Below, in pieces: positions 26,255 to 34,816 of a stretch of 64,000 nucleotides of DNA (positions are counted from its first letter, which is position 1; every line of letters begins with the position of its first letter). The stretch is taken from NCBI RefSeq assembly GCF_900217905.1, contig NZ_OBMO01000002.1, forward strand, positions 1 to 64,000. The letters are read 5' to 3'. Both the position numbers and the translations under genes were made by a program. The notes below the pieces were generated by a model. It searched no databases. It was not told the DNA's origin and saw nothing but the letters and a program-made list of their open reading frames with translations. Origin of the DNA: Alloalcanivorax xenomutans (GTDB lineage Bacteria; Pseudomonadota; Gammaproteobacteria; Pseudomonadales; Alcanivoracaceae).

Positions 26255-26764
26255 ATGCAAGCGGATCCCCGCGACCATCTGTTCCAGCAGCATGCGGCGG
26301 AACTCACCGGCTATCTGAACCGGCGTCTGCAATCACCGGAACTGGCCGCCGAGTTATGCCAGGAAGTGTATCTGCGCCTGCGGCGGGTGCCACGCCACCA
26401 AGCGCTGGACAACCCCCGCGCCTTCCTGTTCCGCATCGCCCGCAACCTGCTCATCGATCACCTGCGCCAGCAAAACGGCCAACCCACCGCCATCACCCTG
26501 CAGGAGGCCGCCGAGGACCTGGAAAGCCCCGCCCCGGACCCGGAAACCGCCGCCAGCGACGCCCAGGTGCTCGACAGCCTGCGTGAAGCGCTCGGCGAAT
26601 TACCCCATCATGTGCGCCAGGCCCTGCTCTGGAATCGGCTGGAAGGGCTCACGCAAAAGGAGATCGCCGGCCGGCTCGGGGTATCCGAACGGATGGTCGG
26701 CAAGTATATTCTGCGCGCCCTCAACCATTGTCAGGCGCGCCTGGCCTGGGAAGCACAAGGATGA
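26255..26764 (+). CDS. FecI-type ECF sigma factor
   Basis: A 169-residue ECF sigma factor. Region 2 has ELCQEVYLRLRRVP and AFLFRIARNLLIDHLRQQ; region 4 has LPHHVRQALLWNRLEGLTQK and EIAGRLGVSERMVGKYILRA, as in FecI. It should direct RNA polymerase to the receptor gene at 27929 when the FecR-type partner signals siderophore binding. The ATG overlaps none of its neighbours on the left; its TGA overlaps the fecR ATG (ATGA). A possible Fur box lies just upstream, so it is probably made only under iron shortage. Confidence 0.92.
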   Translation: MQADPRDHLFQQHAAELTGYLNRRLQSPELAAELCQEVYLRLRRVPRHQALDNPRAFLFRIARNLLIDHLRQQNGQPTAITLQEAAEDLESPAPDPETAASDAQVLDSLREALGELPHHVRQALLWNRLEGLTQKEIAGRLGVSERMVGKYILRALNHCQARLAWEAQG

Positions 26765-27702
26765 GTCCAATGCAGGAACACCGCCCTCCACCATTGGATC
26801 AGGAAGCCAACCGCTGGCTCGCGCACCTGCATTCCGGCCGGGCCCGGGAACAGGATCACCAGGACCTGGACCGCTGGCGCCAGCGCAGCCCGGCCCATGA
26901 AGCGGCCTACCAGCGCGCGCAAACCTTGTGGCGACACCTGGGCGCCCTCTCCCTCGACGGCGTATCCCTCGATAACGGGGCGGAAATGGCCGCGCCACGG
27001 CGCCAGCGGCGGCTCCTGCCGCTGGCGCTGGCCGCCGCCGTGGTGCTGGCTCTGGTGTTCCTGGGTCAGTCCCCATGGCGGCTGTGGCGGGCGGACCTGC
27101 GCACCGCCGCCGGCGAACAGCTTTCCCGTGACCTGGCCGACGGCAGCCACCTGGTTCTTAATGGCAACAGCGCCGCCAATTGGCACCTGGATGACGTCAG
27201 CCGCCGCATAGAGCTGCTGCGCGGCGAGGCCCTGTTCCAGGTGGCCGCGGATCACCAGCGGCCATTCACCGTCCAGGCCGGGGATGCCCGTATTCGCGTC
27301 ACCGGGACCCGCTTCAATGTCGCCCGCGAGGGTGATGACGTCCTGCTCACCGTCATCGAGGGACAGGTACTGGCCAGCGATCGACGGCACCGGGAAACCC
27401 TCAACCCCGGTCAGGCGGTACGCTGGAAAGATGGCGGGCTGCAGGATCCGGTCAGCGTCGACGCGGCGTGGGCCGAGGCCTGGACACGCGGGCGTCTGAT
27501 CGTGCGCGATCTTCCCCTGGAGGAGGTGGTCCGCCGTCTGGAGCGCTACCAGGACACCCCGATCTGGGTACTCGGCGACGCCCGCCACCGGCGGGTCAGC
27601 GGTGTCTTCGACACCGGGGATCCGGCAGCCATGCTCACCGCGCTCGCCGCCAGCCTTTCGATCCACCAGTACCGGCTGCCAGGTCTGATCATTCTGCGCT
27701 GA
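26761..27702 (+). CDS. FecR-type anti-sigma factor / sigma regulator
   Basis: A 313-residue transmembrane regulator. The cytosolic N-terminal DUF4880 part (about 8-55) has EANRWLAHLHSGRA and HEAAYQRAQTLWRHL; a single helix lies at about 85-105 (LALAAAVVLALVF). The periplasmic FecR domain includes LADGSHLVLNGNSAANW and DARIRVTGTRFNVAREGDD, then a C-terminal STN-contact module. FecR passes the signal from the receptor's STN domain to the sigma factor. The ATG at 26761 overlaps the sigma gene; a nearby in-frame ATG at 26770 is possible. Confidence 0.92.
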   Translation: MSPMQEHRPPPLDQEANRWLAHLHSGRAREQDHQDLDRWRQRSPAHEAAYQRAQTLWRHLGALSLDGVSLDNGAEMAAPRRQRRLLPLALAAAVVLALVFLGQSPWRLWRADLRTAAGEQLSRDLADGSHLVLNGNSAANWHLDDVSRRIELLRGEALFQVAADHQRPFTVQAGDARIRVTGTRFNVAREGDDVLLTVIEGQVLASDRRHRETLNPGQAVRWKDGGLQDPVSVDAAWAEAWTRGRLIVRDLPLEEVVRRLERYQDTPIWVLGDARHRRVSGVFDTGDPAAMLTALAASLSIHQYRLPGLIILR

Positions 27703-27730
27703 CACCAGATCAGGTTCCGCCAACCGCGCC

Positions 27731-27762
27731 ACAAGGCCACTGTGGGAGCTTGTAGCGCGGGC
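27731..27762. repeat. Partial REP-like element
   Basis: ACAAGGCCACTGTGGGAGCT followed by TGTAGCGCGGGC carries the REP head CTGTGGGAGCTTG but then diverges; the inner palindrome is lost. It lies in the 226-base gap between fecR and the siderophore receptor. Confidence 0.55.
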
Positions 27763-27870
27763 CTCCGCATTTATGTCTTCAATGGAGGGTGACCCCCTCT
27801 GAATCACGATGAAGAAAAAATTTCCCCTCCCGGGTTCAGAAATCCGGACCGGCTTCGTCTTCTCCGGCAG

Positions 27871-27889
27871 TGCAATCTAAATCATTTTC
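27871..27889. promoter_or_regulatory. Possible Fur box upstream of the siderophore receptor
   Basis: AATCATTTTC (27880-27889) matches nine of ten bases of the right half of the Fur consensus; 12 of 19 overall. It ends 39 bases before the receptor start. It may act together with the FecI-type sigma factor. Confidence 0.5.
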
Positions 27890-27928
27890 ATTCGCAGAAT
27901 TGCCACAGCACAGGAAACCGAACCGCCC

Positions 27929-30256
27929 ATGAGTCTGACCCCCTTGCGTGCCGCCCTGTTCGGCGCGGTCATTCTGACTTCCGCCGCCCAGGCGGCATCG
28001 TTGAACCTGCCCGCCCAGTCCCTGGATCAGGCACTGCTGGATCTGGCCGACGCCACCGGCGTCACGCTGATCTACGACACCGCCCTGATCCGGGGCAAAC
28101 AAAGCCCGGCCCTGCGCGGCGATTACTCCACCACGGCGGCGCTGGACCAGTTGCTGGCCGGCAGCGGCCTGCGCTACCGGCGCAACGAGGACGGCAGCTA
28201 CACCCTGGAACCGGCCCCGGCCCAAAGTTCCCGGGCCCAGTCCCCGGCCCGGTCCAACGTGCTGGCTCCGGTGGCGGTGACCGCCCAGGCGGCCACCAAG
28301 ATCGACCAGCCCACGTTGGAAACAGCGCAGTCCATCTCCGTGGTGCGCCGCGAACAGATCGAGTCCCAGGGCTCGGAAACCGTGCAACAGGCCCTGCGCT
28401 ATACGCCCGGCGTGTTCACTGATCAGATCGGCGCTTCCAAGCGCTACGACTATGTGGTGATGCGCGGCTTTTCCGACGACAGCATCGACAACATCTACCT
28501 GGACGGCCTCAAGACCATGGGCGATCCGGGGACCTTCAATTCGATCCAGGTCGACCCGTACTTCCTGGAGCGGGTGGAAGTGGTCAAAGGCCCGTCCTCG
28601 GTGCTGTACGGCCGCGCCTCGCCCGGCGGCCTGGTGAACCTGACCAGCAAGCAACCGCTGTTCGAGACGCGTCAGGAAATCCAGTTCCGTGCCGGCAGCA
28701 ACGATTACCTCGGCGCCGCTTTCGACTTCGCCGGACCGCTCGGCGACCGTGCCGCTTACCGCATCATCGGCCTCACCGAAGGCGGCGATACCCAGTTTGA
28801 TCACGTGGAACAGAAGCGCCACGCCATCGCGCCATCGTTCACCATTGATCTGAGCGACCGCACCACTCTGGATCTGATGGCCTATTACCAGGATGACCCG
28901 GAAGGCGGCAGTCACAGCGGCCTGCCGGCGGAAGGCACCCTGTACCGCCACAACGGGCGCTATGTTTCCCGGCATTTCTTCGAAGGTGAGCCGGGCTATG
29001 AACAGTATGAGCGTACCCAGAAAATGATCGGCTACCGCCTGGAACACGTGATCAACGATACCTTCCGGTTCCGGCAGAACTACCGCTATCTGGAAAGCGA
29101 CGTGCAATTGCAGCAGGTCTACGCCTATGGCTGGGTCGGCGACAGCAATGAGTTGAACCGCTATTTCTCCGGCGCCGACGAGCACCTCAGTGCCCATGCC
29201 GTGGATACACAGTTGCAGGCGGACTTCGATAAATGGGGGCTGCGCCATACCGTGCTGCTGGGTTTCGACTACCAGCACCGTGACGTGGACGCGCTCTGGC
29301 TGAGTGGCGCTTTCCCGCCCATCGACGCCTTCGATCCGGTCTATGGCGCGGGGCCGGTGGCGGACTTCGTCCCATCCGACAACGACCGCAAGTTGATCCA
29401 GACCGGTATTTACTTGCAGGACACCATGAGTCTCGATAACTGGCGCTTCTCACTGGGCGGCCGTCAGGACTGGGTGCGGACCGCCAATGTGGATGTCGCC
29501 AGCGGAGCCCGCTCCAGTCAGAACCGCAGCCGTTTCAGTGGCCGTGCCGGTGTGCTCTATCTGTTCGACAACGGCTTGGCACCCTATGCCAGTTATTCGG
29601 AGTCGTTCAATCCCAGCGTCTACACCGACGAAGACGGTAATCCGCTCAAACCCACCGAAGGCACCCAGTATGAAACCGGGGTGAAATACCAGCCGCGTGA
29701 CGGGCGCGGGATCTATACCCTGTCGCTGTTCCATATCGACCAGGAAAACGTCGCCATTCGCGAACCGCAGGAGGCGATCTATCTGCCCATCGGCCAGATC
29801 CGTTCCCGCGGCGTGGAGCTGGAAGCCCAGACCATGGTCACCGACCAACTGGCACTGCAGGCCAGCTACACCTATACGGACATCCGCTACCAGGACGCGG
29901 AACAGGACATCGAGGGCAACCGGGTCAACCAGGCACCGCGTCACCAGGCTGCTTTGTGGGGGCAATACCGCTTCAACGACGGCGCTTTGGAAAGTCTTGA
30001 TGTGGGGCTGGGCGCCCGGGTCGTCACCGACATCGTGGCGGATCGCGCCAATACTCGAACGGTGCCTTCCTACACCCTGTTCGATGCTTCCCTGGGCTAC
30101 GACCTTAGCCGTATCGGCCTGCACGGCATGGATCTGCGCGTCAACGTCAACAACCTGACGGACAAGGAATACGTAGCGTCCTGCTATTCCCTCGATTACT
30201 GCTACATGGGCGCCGAACGCAGCGTCATGGCCACACTCACTTATCGCCTGCGTTAA
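27929..30256 (+). CDS. TonB-dependent siderophore receptor with STN signalling domain
   Basis: A 775-residue outer-membrane receptor. The signal peptide ends AAQA; an STN (secretin/TonB N-terminal) domain follows at about 25-95 (LNLPAQSLDQALLDLADATG, LLAGSGLRYRRNEDGSYTL). The plug has QSISVVRREQIESQGSETVQ, ALRYTPGVFT and VEVVKGPSSVLYGRASPGG. The barrel ends CYMGAERSVMATLTYRLR with a conserved Cys pair in the last strands (ASCYSLDYCYMG), typical of FhuA/FpvA-type ferric-siderophore receptors. The STN domain signals to the FecR-type protein upstream. The siderophore (hydroxamate type or other) is not known. The reading ends at a clear terminator at 30316. Confidence 0.92.
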   Translation: MSLTPLRAALFGAVILTSAAQAASLNLPAQSLDQALLDLADATGVTLIYDTALIRGKQSPALRGDYSTTAALDQLLAGSGLRYRRNEDGSYTLEPAPAQSSRAQSPARSNVLAPVAVTAQAATKIDQPTLETAQSISVVRREQIESQGSETVQQALRYTPGVFTDQIGASKRYDYVVMRGFSDDSIDNIYLDGLKTMGDPGTFNSIQVDPYFLERVEVVKGPSSVLYGRASPGGLVNLTSKQPLFETRQEIQFRAGSNDYLGAAFDFAGPLGDRAAYRIIGLTEGGDTQFDHVEQKRHAIAPSFTIDLSDRTTLDLMAYYQDDPEGGSHSGLPAEGTLYRHNGRYVSRHFFEGEPGYEQYERTQKMIGYRLEHVINDTFRFRQNYRYLESDVQLQQVYAYGWVGDSNELNRYFSGADEHLSAHAVDTQLQADFDKWGLRHTVLLGFDYQHRDVDALWLSGAFPPIDAFDPVYGAGPVADFVPSDNDRKLIQTGIYLQDTMSLDNWRFSLGGRQDWVRTANVDVASGARSSQNRSRFSGRAGVLYLFDNGLAPYASYSESFNPSVYTDEDGNPLKPTEGTQYETGVKYQPRDGRGIYTLSLFHIDQENVAIREPQEAIYLPIGQIRSRGVELEAQTMVTDQLALQASYTYTDIRYQDAEQDIEGNRVNQAPRHQAALWGQYRFNDGALESLDVGLGARVVTDIVADRANTRTVPSYTLFDASLGYDLSRIGLHGMDLRVNVNNLTDKEYVASCYSLDYCYMGAERSVMATLTYRLR

Positions 30257-30315
30257 CCTCCGTTCGACACGCCCTCCTTTCCGGTTTTTTCCCAAGAGGG
30301 CGCGCATCGATTAAG

Positions 30316-30350
30316 AAACCCGATCATACCGGTCGGGTTTTTTCTATTTT
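30316..30350 (+). terminator. Rho-independent terminator of the siderophore receptor gene
   Basis: AAACCCGA (30316-30323) pairs with TCGGGTTT (30333-30340) over a nine-base loop, and is followed by TTTCTATTTTT. This is the clearest intrinsic terminator in the window and closes the fecI-fecR-receptor block. Confidence 0.88.
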
Positions 30351-30535
30351 TCTTATCCTTGTCCGCCTCCATCTTATAGCCATCCCGGTAACCATACTCC
30401 GTTGCCGAAGTGAGCATGGTGCTGCGCAGAATCGGGCAATGATCTTCCGGATCCGTTCTACCGCCCATATCAGGCCAGCGCCTATAGTGCCCGTCGCCGG
30501 CATCGTCCGGCCATGAACCCTGGAGAAACGACGCC

Positions 30536-31687
30536 ATGACCGTGTTGCCCTCAACGCGGCGAGGCCTTCTATTGCTTATCGCCGCGTCCAGCCTTGCTCT
30601 GCTGACCGCCGCCGCCCACGCCCAACCCGCCGTGTCCGTGGCCGGTCTTGATAGCGAGCCGCGCCTGGCCATGTTGCCTGGCGAAGAACAACGTCCACGC
30701 CGCCCGCGTCCGCAACCCAAACAGGAGCGCCCGGCCACGTCCTGGTCGGTGGCACTGGACAACGACATTCTGGTGCCCGGCTCCCGGGATCAGGACTACA
30801 CCTACGGGCTGAGCTTTTCCTATACCGGCGCCCGGGCCGCCGATGCCTGGTTCTCCCTGGACCGGCCGCTGGGGTGGCTGGACCGGCTGGTGGGGGTGGA
30901 CGATCGATCACCGGAAGGCATCGACGGCCACAGCATTGAGTTCGGCATGCAGGCGTTCACTCCGGAAGAGGTCAAGATAAAGGACCTGCTGCCCGGTGAT
31001 CGCCCCTACGCCAGCCTGGTGTATTTGTCTTCCCACCGGGAGCAGATCGACCGTGCCCGCGACCTGGCCTGGCACACCAGCTTCACCCTCGGCGCCCTCG
31101 GCCTGCCACTGGTGGGCGAGGCGCAGAACACCGTGCATCGAATCACCGGCAGCAACCGGGCGCGGGGTTGGGATCATCAGATCAGCGACGGCGGCGAACC
31201 CACCGCCCGCTACACCGTGGCCCGGCAAAAGTACCTGACACCAGGCCGCCCCAATCTGGAAGTGAAAAGCACGCTGCAAGGATCGGTCGGCTATCTGACC
31301 GAGGCACGCTGGAGCCTCAGCTTCCGCGCCGGCCGGCTACACAGTCCCTGGTGGCGGTTCAACCCGGAACTGGCCCGCTACGGCGAAGGCGCCAGCTACG
31401 CCAATCCGCCCGGTGGCGTTCAGGAGCACTATGTATGGGGTGGCATCGGTACCGCCGCGCGAGCTTACAACGCCTTCCTGCAAGGCCAGTTCCGTGACAG
31501 CGATCTTAGCTATGACCATGATGAAGTGCGTCATTTGGTGGGCGAAGCCTGGCTCGGCTATACCCTGGCCTGGCACAACGGCTGGCGCCTCAGTTATGTG
31601 CTGCGCGCGCAGAGCTCCGAGCTGAAGGACGGCCCCGGAGACCGCCACCTGCTGTGGGGCGGCATGGTCATCGCCCATACCTTCTGA
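30536..31687 (+). CDS. lpxR: LpxR-family lipid A 3'-O-deacylase (DUF2219)
   Basis: A 383-residue outer-membrane beta-barrel enzyme. The signal peptide ends AHAQ; a Pro/Arg-rich spacer follows (about 40-65), longer than in Salmonella LpxR. LpxR marks include SVALDNDILVPGSRDQDYTY (the Asn-Asp active-site pair and the first strand), IEFGMQAFTPEEV, LLPGDRPYASLVYLS and a later catalytic His region. LpxR removes the 3' acyloxyacyl group of lipid A in a Ca-dependent reaction at the outer membrane. It has its own GGAG ribosome site and follows a strong terminator, so it is probably monocistronic. Confidence 0.86.
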   Translation: MTVLPSTRRGLLLLIAASSLALLTAAAHAQPAVSVAGLDSEPRLAMLPGEEQRPRRPRPQPKQERPATSWSVALDNDILVPGSRDQDYTYGLSFSYTGARAADAWFSLDRPLGWLDRLVGVDDRSPEGIDGHSIEFGMQAFTPEEVKIKDLLPGDRPYASLVYLSSHREQIDRARDLAWHTSFTLGALGLPLVGEAQNTVHRITGSNRARGWDHQISDGGEPTARYTVARQKYLTPGRPNLEVKSTLQGSVGYLTEARWSLSFRAGRLHSPWWRFNPELARYGEGASYANPPGGVQEHYVWGGIGTAARAYNAFLQGQFRDSDLSYDHDEVRHLVGEAWLGYTLAWHNGWRLSYVLRAQSSELKDGPGDRHLLWGGMVIAHTF

Positions 31688-31894
31688 TCCGAACCGGCAG
31701 CCAGTTCACGCAAGACCCGCCTCTTCTCCCGTTGCCAGCGCCGGAATTCCGGCCGGTTCTGGAACGCTGGGAGGATCCGGTGAGGACATCGACAGCGCCG
31801 AAGCCCTGGCGGATCGGTACTGGGAGGAAGTCTATTCCAAGGTAGATGTAAGCCAATATGGCTTGTGATCCGATCTTCGTTAATTCAGAGAAGA

Positions 31895-32269
31895 CTACGA
31901 AGCCGTTTGCTCTCCCACATGGCGGGCCATGAGGTCCGCCAGATCCGGGGTGCTACCGAGATATTCCAGCAGTTCGATCTTTAGTTCGGGATAGCGCTCC
32001 CGCGCCTCGCGCACTTGGGCGGGAATGTCCCGGGCAACATGTTTGCCGCCATTGAAGAACATCGGATAAACGAAGACCTGTTCCACCGGCTGGTGGGCAA
32101 GTTGCTGAATCGCTTCATTCAGTGACGGGCTCGCCAACTCCAGGAAGCAGGGCACCACGGCCACGAACCCGGGGCAACGTCGTGCCAGTTGTTCCACCTG
32201 GGAGCGGAATTCATCGTTGGCCGCCGCGGCGCGGCTGCCATGGGCCATGACGACCAGTGCCTTGCTCAT
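31895..32269 (-). CDS. Sirohydrochlorin ferro/cobaltochelatase-like protein, CbiX/SirB short form
   Basis: A 124-residue protein with the chelatase fold: KALVVMAHGSRAAAANDEF carries the first active-site His in AHGSR, and YPMFFNGGKHVARDIPAQV carries the second in GGKHV. Length matches the short CbiX form (CbiX-S). It inserts metal (cobalt, iron or nickel) into sirohydrochlorin; the true metal is not readable. ATG 32267-32269 has GGAGAG upstream. A DUF3820 gene lies 23 bases upstream on the same strand, forming a likely two-gene unit. Confidence 0.85.
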   Translation of the reverse strand: MSKALVVMAHGSRAAAANDEFRSQVEQLARRCPGFVAVVPCFLELASPSLNEAIQQLAHQPVEQVFVYPMFFNGGKHVARDIPAQVREARERYPELKIELLEYLGSTPDLADLMARHVGEQTAS

Positions 32270-32292
32270 AACGCTCTCCGGATTCGGGACGA

Positions 32293-32529
32293 CTATGATA
32301 CCACTCCCGGCCCGGCACCCCGGAACGGCGCCACCAGTTCGGCCAGGCCCTCCACCTTGATGATCATCGCCAGGGCCATCAGCCGCCCCAGCTCGCCCTT
32401 GGGAAAGCCTTTGTCGGCGAACCACAGCAAGTAGGGTTCCGGCAGATCGATGACCGGACAGTTCTGGTATTTACCAAACGGCATGGTGCGTTGGCACACC
32501 GCTTTGAGATCCTCGGGTTTGAATTCCAT
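32293..32529 (-). CDS. DUF3820 family protein
   Basis: A 78-residue protein beginning MEFKPEDLKAVCQRTMPFGK, with the DUF3820 core MPFGKYQNCPVIDLPEPYLL and WFADKGFPKGELGRLM. Family members are small proteins found widely in gammaproteobacteria and sometimes labelled as quorum-sensing-regulated virulence factor-like. No enzyme activity is established. It is followed by CbiX on the same strand. Confidence 0.85.
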   Translation of the reverse strand: MEFKPEDLKAVCQRTMPFGKYQNCPVIDLPEPYLLWFADKGFPKGELGRLMALAMIIKVEGLAELVAPFRGAGPGVVS

Positions 32530-32575
32530 GACGCCCTCGTTTCAACCGTGCCGGTAGCATACATACCGGCCCCGG

Positions 32576-33202
32576 CTAGCACGAGGAACAACCGCTGCCT
32601 TCTCCCCGGCCCTCGGCGTTGGCCTGACGCAGGATCGCCATGGCGCTGTGACAAAACAACGCGGCGATCGCCACCGCCACCGCCAGATCCGGCCAGCGGC
32701 TGCCACTGGCCATTACCGCCAGACCGGCGCCGATCACCGCCACATTGGCGATGGCGTCATTGCGGGAACACAACCATACCGAACGGATATTGGCGTCTCC
32801 CTGGCGATAGCGCATCAACAACACCAGACTGGTCAGGTTGGCCGCCAGCGCCAGCAAGCCGATGCCGGTCATGGTGTGCCCCGGCGGCGGTGCGCCATTG
32901 GTCATCGCCAGCAGACTGTCCGCCAGCACCAGTAACCCCAGCAATAATAACGACGCCCCCTTGATCCGCGCCGCCCGCAACCGCCAGGCCAGAGACTGCC
33001 CCAGTGCCCACAACGTCAAAGCATAAGTCGCGCTGTCACCAAGGAAATCCAGCGCGTCGGCGCGTAATGCCCGGGAACCGGAGAACCACCCCACCAGAGC
33101 TTCCACCAGAAACAGGGTGATATTGATCAGCAGCACCGCTATCAGTACGCGGCGGTAAGCCGGCGGGGCCTCCGCTTTCAATTCCGGTTCGCAACATGCC
33201 AT
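32576..33202 (-). CDS. CDF-like cation transporter, short form without a C-terminal domain
   Basis: A 208-residue membrane protein with about six helices. It resembles the transmembrane part of cation diffusion facilitators: VEALVGWFSGSRALRADALD FLGDSATYAL (Asp pair in helix II) and SRNDAIANVAVIGAGLAVMA (Asp in helix V). It lacks the cytosolic domain and ends with CSSC, a possible metal-binding tail; the N-terminus starts MACCEPE, another Cys pair. It lies 14 bases after the full-length CDF gene and shares its operon under the MerR-type promoter. Confidence 0.82.
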   Translation of the reverse strand: MACCEPELKAEAPPAYRRVLIAVLLINITLFLVEALVGWFSGSRALRADALDFLGDSATYALTLWALGQSLAWRLRAARIKGASLLLLGLLVLADSLLAMTNGAPPPGHTMTGIGLLALAANLTSLVLLMRYRQGDANIRSVWLCSRNDAIANVAVIGAGLAVMASGSRWPDLAVAVAIAALFCHSAMAILRQANAEGRGEGSGCSSC

Positions 33203-33216
33203 GAAACCGCCCCCTG

Positions 33217-34125
33217 TCAGCGATGCAGCACGCAGACGTGCTCACTGTCGCCACGCTCCACCTGCAACGTCGTGTGCTCAATACCGAAACGATGGTGCAA
33301 TTCATCGGCCACGCCATCGACAAAGGCATCATCGGCACCGCCGGGCATCACCAGATGGGCGGTGAGAGCGCTTTCCGTGGTGCTCATGCCCCACACGTGC
33401 AGATCGTGAATATCCAGCACTCCGGGCTGATCGCGCAGCCAGGCCTCCACTTCATTCAAATCGATGTGCGCCGGCACCGCGTTCAACGCCAGTTTCAGCG
33501 ACTCCCTGAGCAGCCCCCAGGTGCCGATCACGATCACCACCACGATCAGCAGGCTGACCACCGGATCCAGCCAGTTCCAGTCGGTCATCAGGATCGCCAC
33601 GCCGGCGATCACCACGCCCAGGGACACCGCCGCATCCGCCACCAAATGGAGAAACGCGCCGCGAATATTGAGATCGCCCTTGCTGCCCTTGACGAACAGC
33701 CAGGCCGAAGCGGCGTTGATCAGAATACCGATGGCGGCGACCACGATCACCGTCATCGACGACACTTCCGGCGGATCAGCAAGACGACGAATGGCATCCC
33801 AACTGATGGCGCCACAGGCGATCATCAGGAACATGGCATTGGCCAGGGCGGCCAGAATCGAGCTGCCGCGCAGGCCGTAGGTAAACCGCTGATCCGGTAT
33901 CTTGCGGGCCAGCAACATGCCCACCCAAGCCACCACCAGGCCCAGCACATCGGACAAATTGTGGCCGGCGTCCGCCATCAGCGCGGAGGATTGCGCCAGA
34001 AACCCGTAGATGAACTCCACCACGGTGAAGCCCACGTTCAGTGAAATGGCAATGACGAATGCCTTGCCGAAACTGGCCGGCGCCTGGTGTGAGTGGCCGT
34101 GTTCGTGACCATGGTGCGCGTGCAT
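33217..34125 (-). CDS. czcD: Cation diffusion facilitator, CzcD-like
   Basis: A 302-residue metal exporter. It begins with a His-rich stretch (MHAHHGHEHGHSH). CDF marks are SSALMADAGHNLSDVLGL (the HxxxD metal site in helix II is DAGHNLSD) and AFLHLVADAAVSLGVV (helix V, HxxxD). The C-terminal cytosolic domain (about 210-302) has DIHDLHVWGMSTTESALTAH. CzcD-type proteins export zinc, cobalt or cadmium by proton exchange. AGGAGACGCGG precedes its ATG. The gene is divergent from a MerR regulator and lies behind a MerR-type promoter. Confidence 0.92.
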   Translation of the reverse strand: MHAHHGHEHGHSHQAPASFGKAFVIAISLNVGFTVVEFIYGFLAQSSALMADAGHNLSDVLGLVVAWVGMLLARKIPDQRFTYGLRGSSILAALANAMFLMIACGAISWDAIRRLADPPEVSSMTVIVVAAIGILINAASAWLFVKGSKGDLNIRGAFLHLVADAAVSLGVVIAGVAILMTDWNWLDPVVSLLIVVVIVIGTWGLLRESLKLALNAVPAHIDLNEVEAWLRDQPGVLDIHDLHVWGMSTTESALTAHLVMPGGADDAFVDGVADELHHRFGIEHTTLQVERGDSEHVCVLHR

Positions 34126-34224
34126 CCGCGTCTCCTCTGGCTTGTGGCGGTCATGTTATCCCCCGGCGGGGCTACAAGACCGCGATTCTTGCGGTTCCGT
34201 CCTTGACGGCTGCGATGTCCCCCT

Positions 34225-34255
34225 ATTTGAATACCTGTAGTGGCTACAGCTTCAA
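34225..34255 (-). promoter_or_regulatory. MerR-type promoter and operator for the CDF operon
   Basis: On the minus strand TTGAAG (-35, 34250-34255) and TCAAAT (-10, 34225-34230) are 19 bases apart, the lengthened spacing typical of MerR-activated promoters. The spacer holds the palindrome CTGTAG-N3-CTACAG (34235-34249 on the plus strand). The divergent MerR gene starts 11 bases away and should bind here, twisting the DNA when metal is present. Confidence 0.75.
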
Positions 34256-34266
34256 GAGGAGACAGT

Positions 34267-34689
34267 ATGTTTTCCATCGGCGATTTGGCCCGGGACACCG
34301 GCTGCAAGGCAGAAACCATCCGTTACTACGAACAGATCGGGCTGATGCCCGCACCGGCCCGCAGCGCCGGTAACCAGCGACGCTATACACAGCGGCACCG
34401 GGACCGGCTGCATTTCATCCGCCACGCCCGGTCGCTCGGTTTCACCATTGATGATATCCGCGAGTTGCTGTCACTGTCCGACGATAAGCATCGGGATTGT
34501 TCCGCCGTGGATGCCCTGGCCCGCCGCCACCGGGACGCGGTCACCGCCCGCATCGAGTCACTGATGACGTTACGCCGGGAGCTGGACCGGATGATCGGCG
34601 AATGCGGCGGCGGCGAGGTGGGACAGTGCCGGATCATCGAGGTTCTGCGCGACCACCGGTTGTGTGAGAGCGGGCATCCGTTGGCCTGA
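34267..34689 (+). CDS. MerR-family metal-responsive regulator (CadR/PbrR/ZntR-like)
   Basis: A 140-residue regulator. The N-terminal MerR HTH has FSIGDLARDTGCKAETIRYY and EQIGLMPAPARS, followed by a dimerisation helix. Metal-binding cysteines at about C78 (HRDCSAV), C113 and C121 (ECGGGEVGQC, a Cx7C loop) fit the divalent-metal branch (Zn, Cd, Pb). A GGAGACAGT ribosome site supports ATG 34267. It is divergent from the two CDF exporters and its predicted operator lies in between. It should repress weakly without metal and activate with it. Confidence 0.9.
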   Translation: MFSIGDLARDTGCKAETIRYYEQIGLMPAPARSAGNQRRYTQRHRDRLHFIRHARSLGFTIDDIRELLSLSDDKHRDCSAVDALARRHRDAVTARIESLMTLRRELDRMIGECGGGEVGQCRIIEVLRDHRLCESGHPLA

Positions 34690-34816
34690 ACACGCCGATT
34701 TCCCCCCGGCGGATGAGGACAGTCCAGGCCCGCACCACGGCCTTGGCCAAAAGGTCGCATGCTTGACCCAAAAGCGCTAGAATCCGCCCCGCTGATTCCT
34801 GCCTTGGAAGTCCCCT

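Noticed and set aside
27836-29278. Long open frame antisense to the siderophore receptor
   Set aside because: It lies inside a fully supported receptor gene and has no recognisable domain; a G+C shadow.
31688-31894. Open tail in the gap after lpxR ending at 31868 (reads SAEALADRYWEEVYSKVD)
   Set aside because: The tail looks protein-like, but the frame has no start codon after lpxR and no ribosome site. It may be a gene remnant; too weak to annotate.
34741-34816. Sigma70 promoter of nhaD
   Set aside because: TTGACC and TAGAAT are present but only nine bases apart, so they cannot form one promoter.
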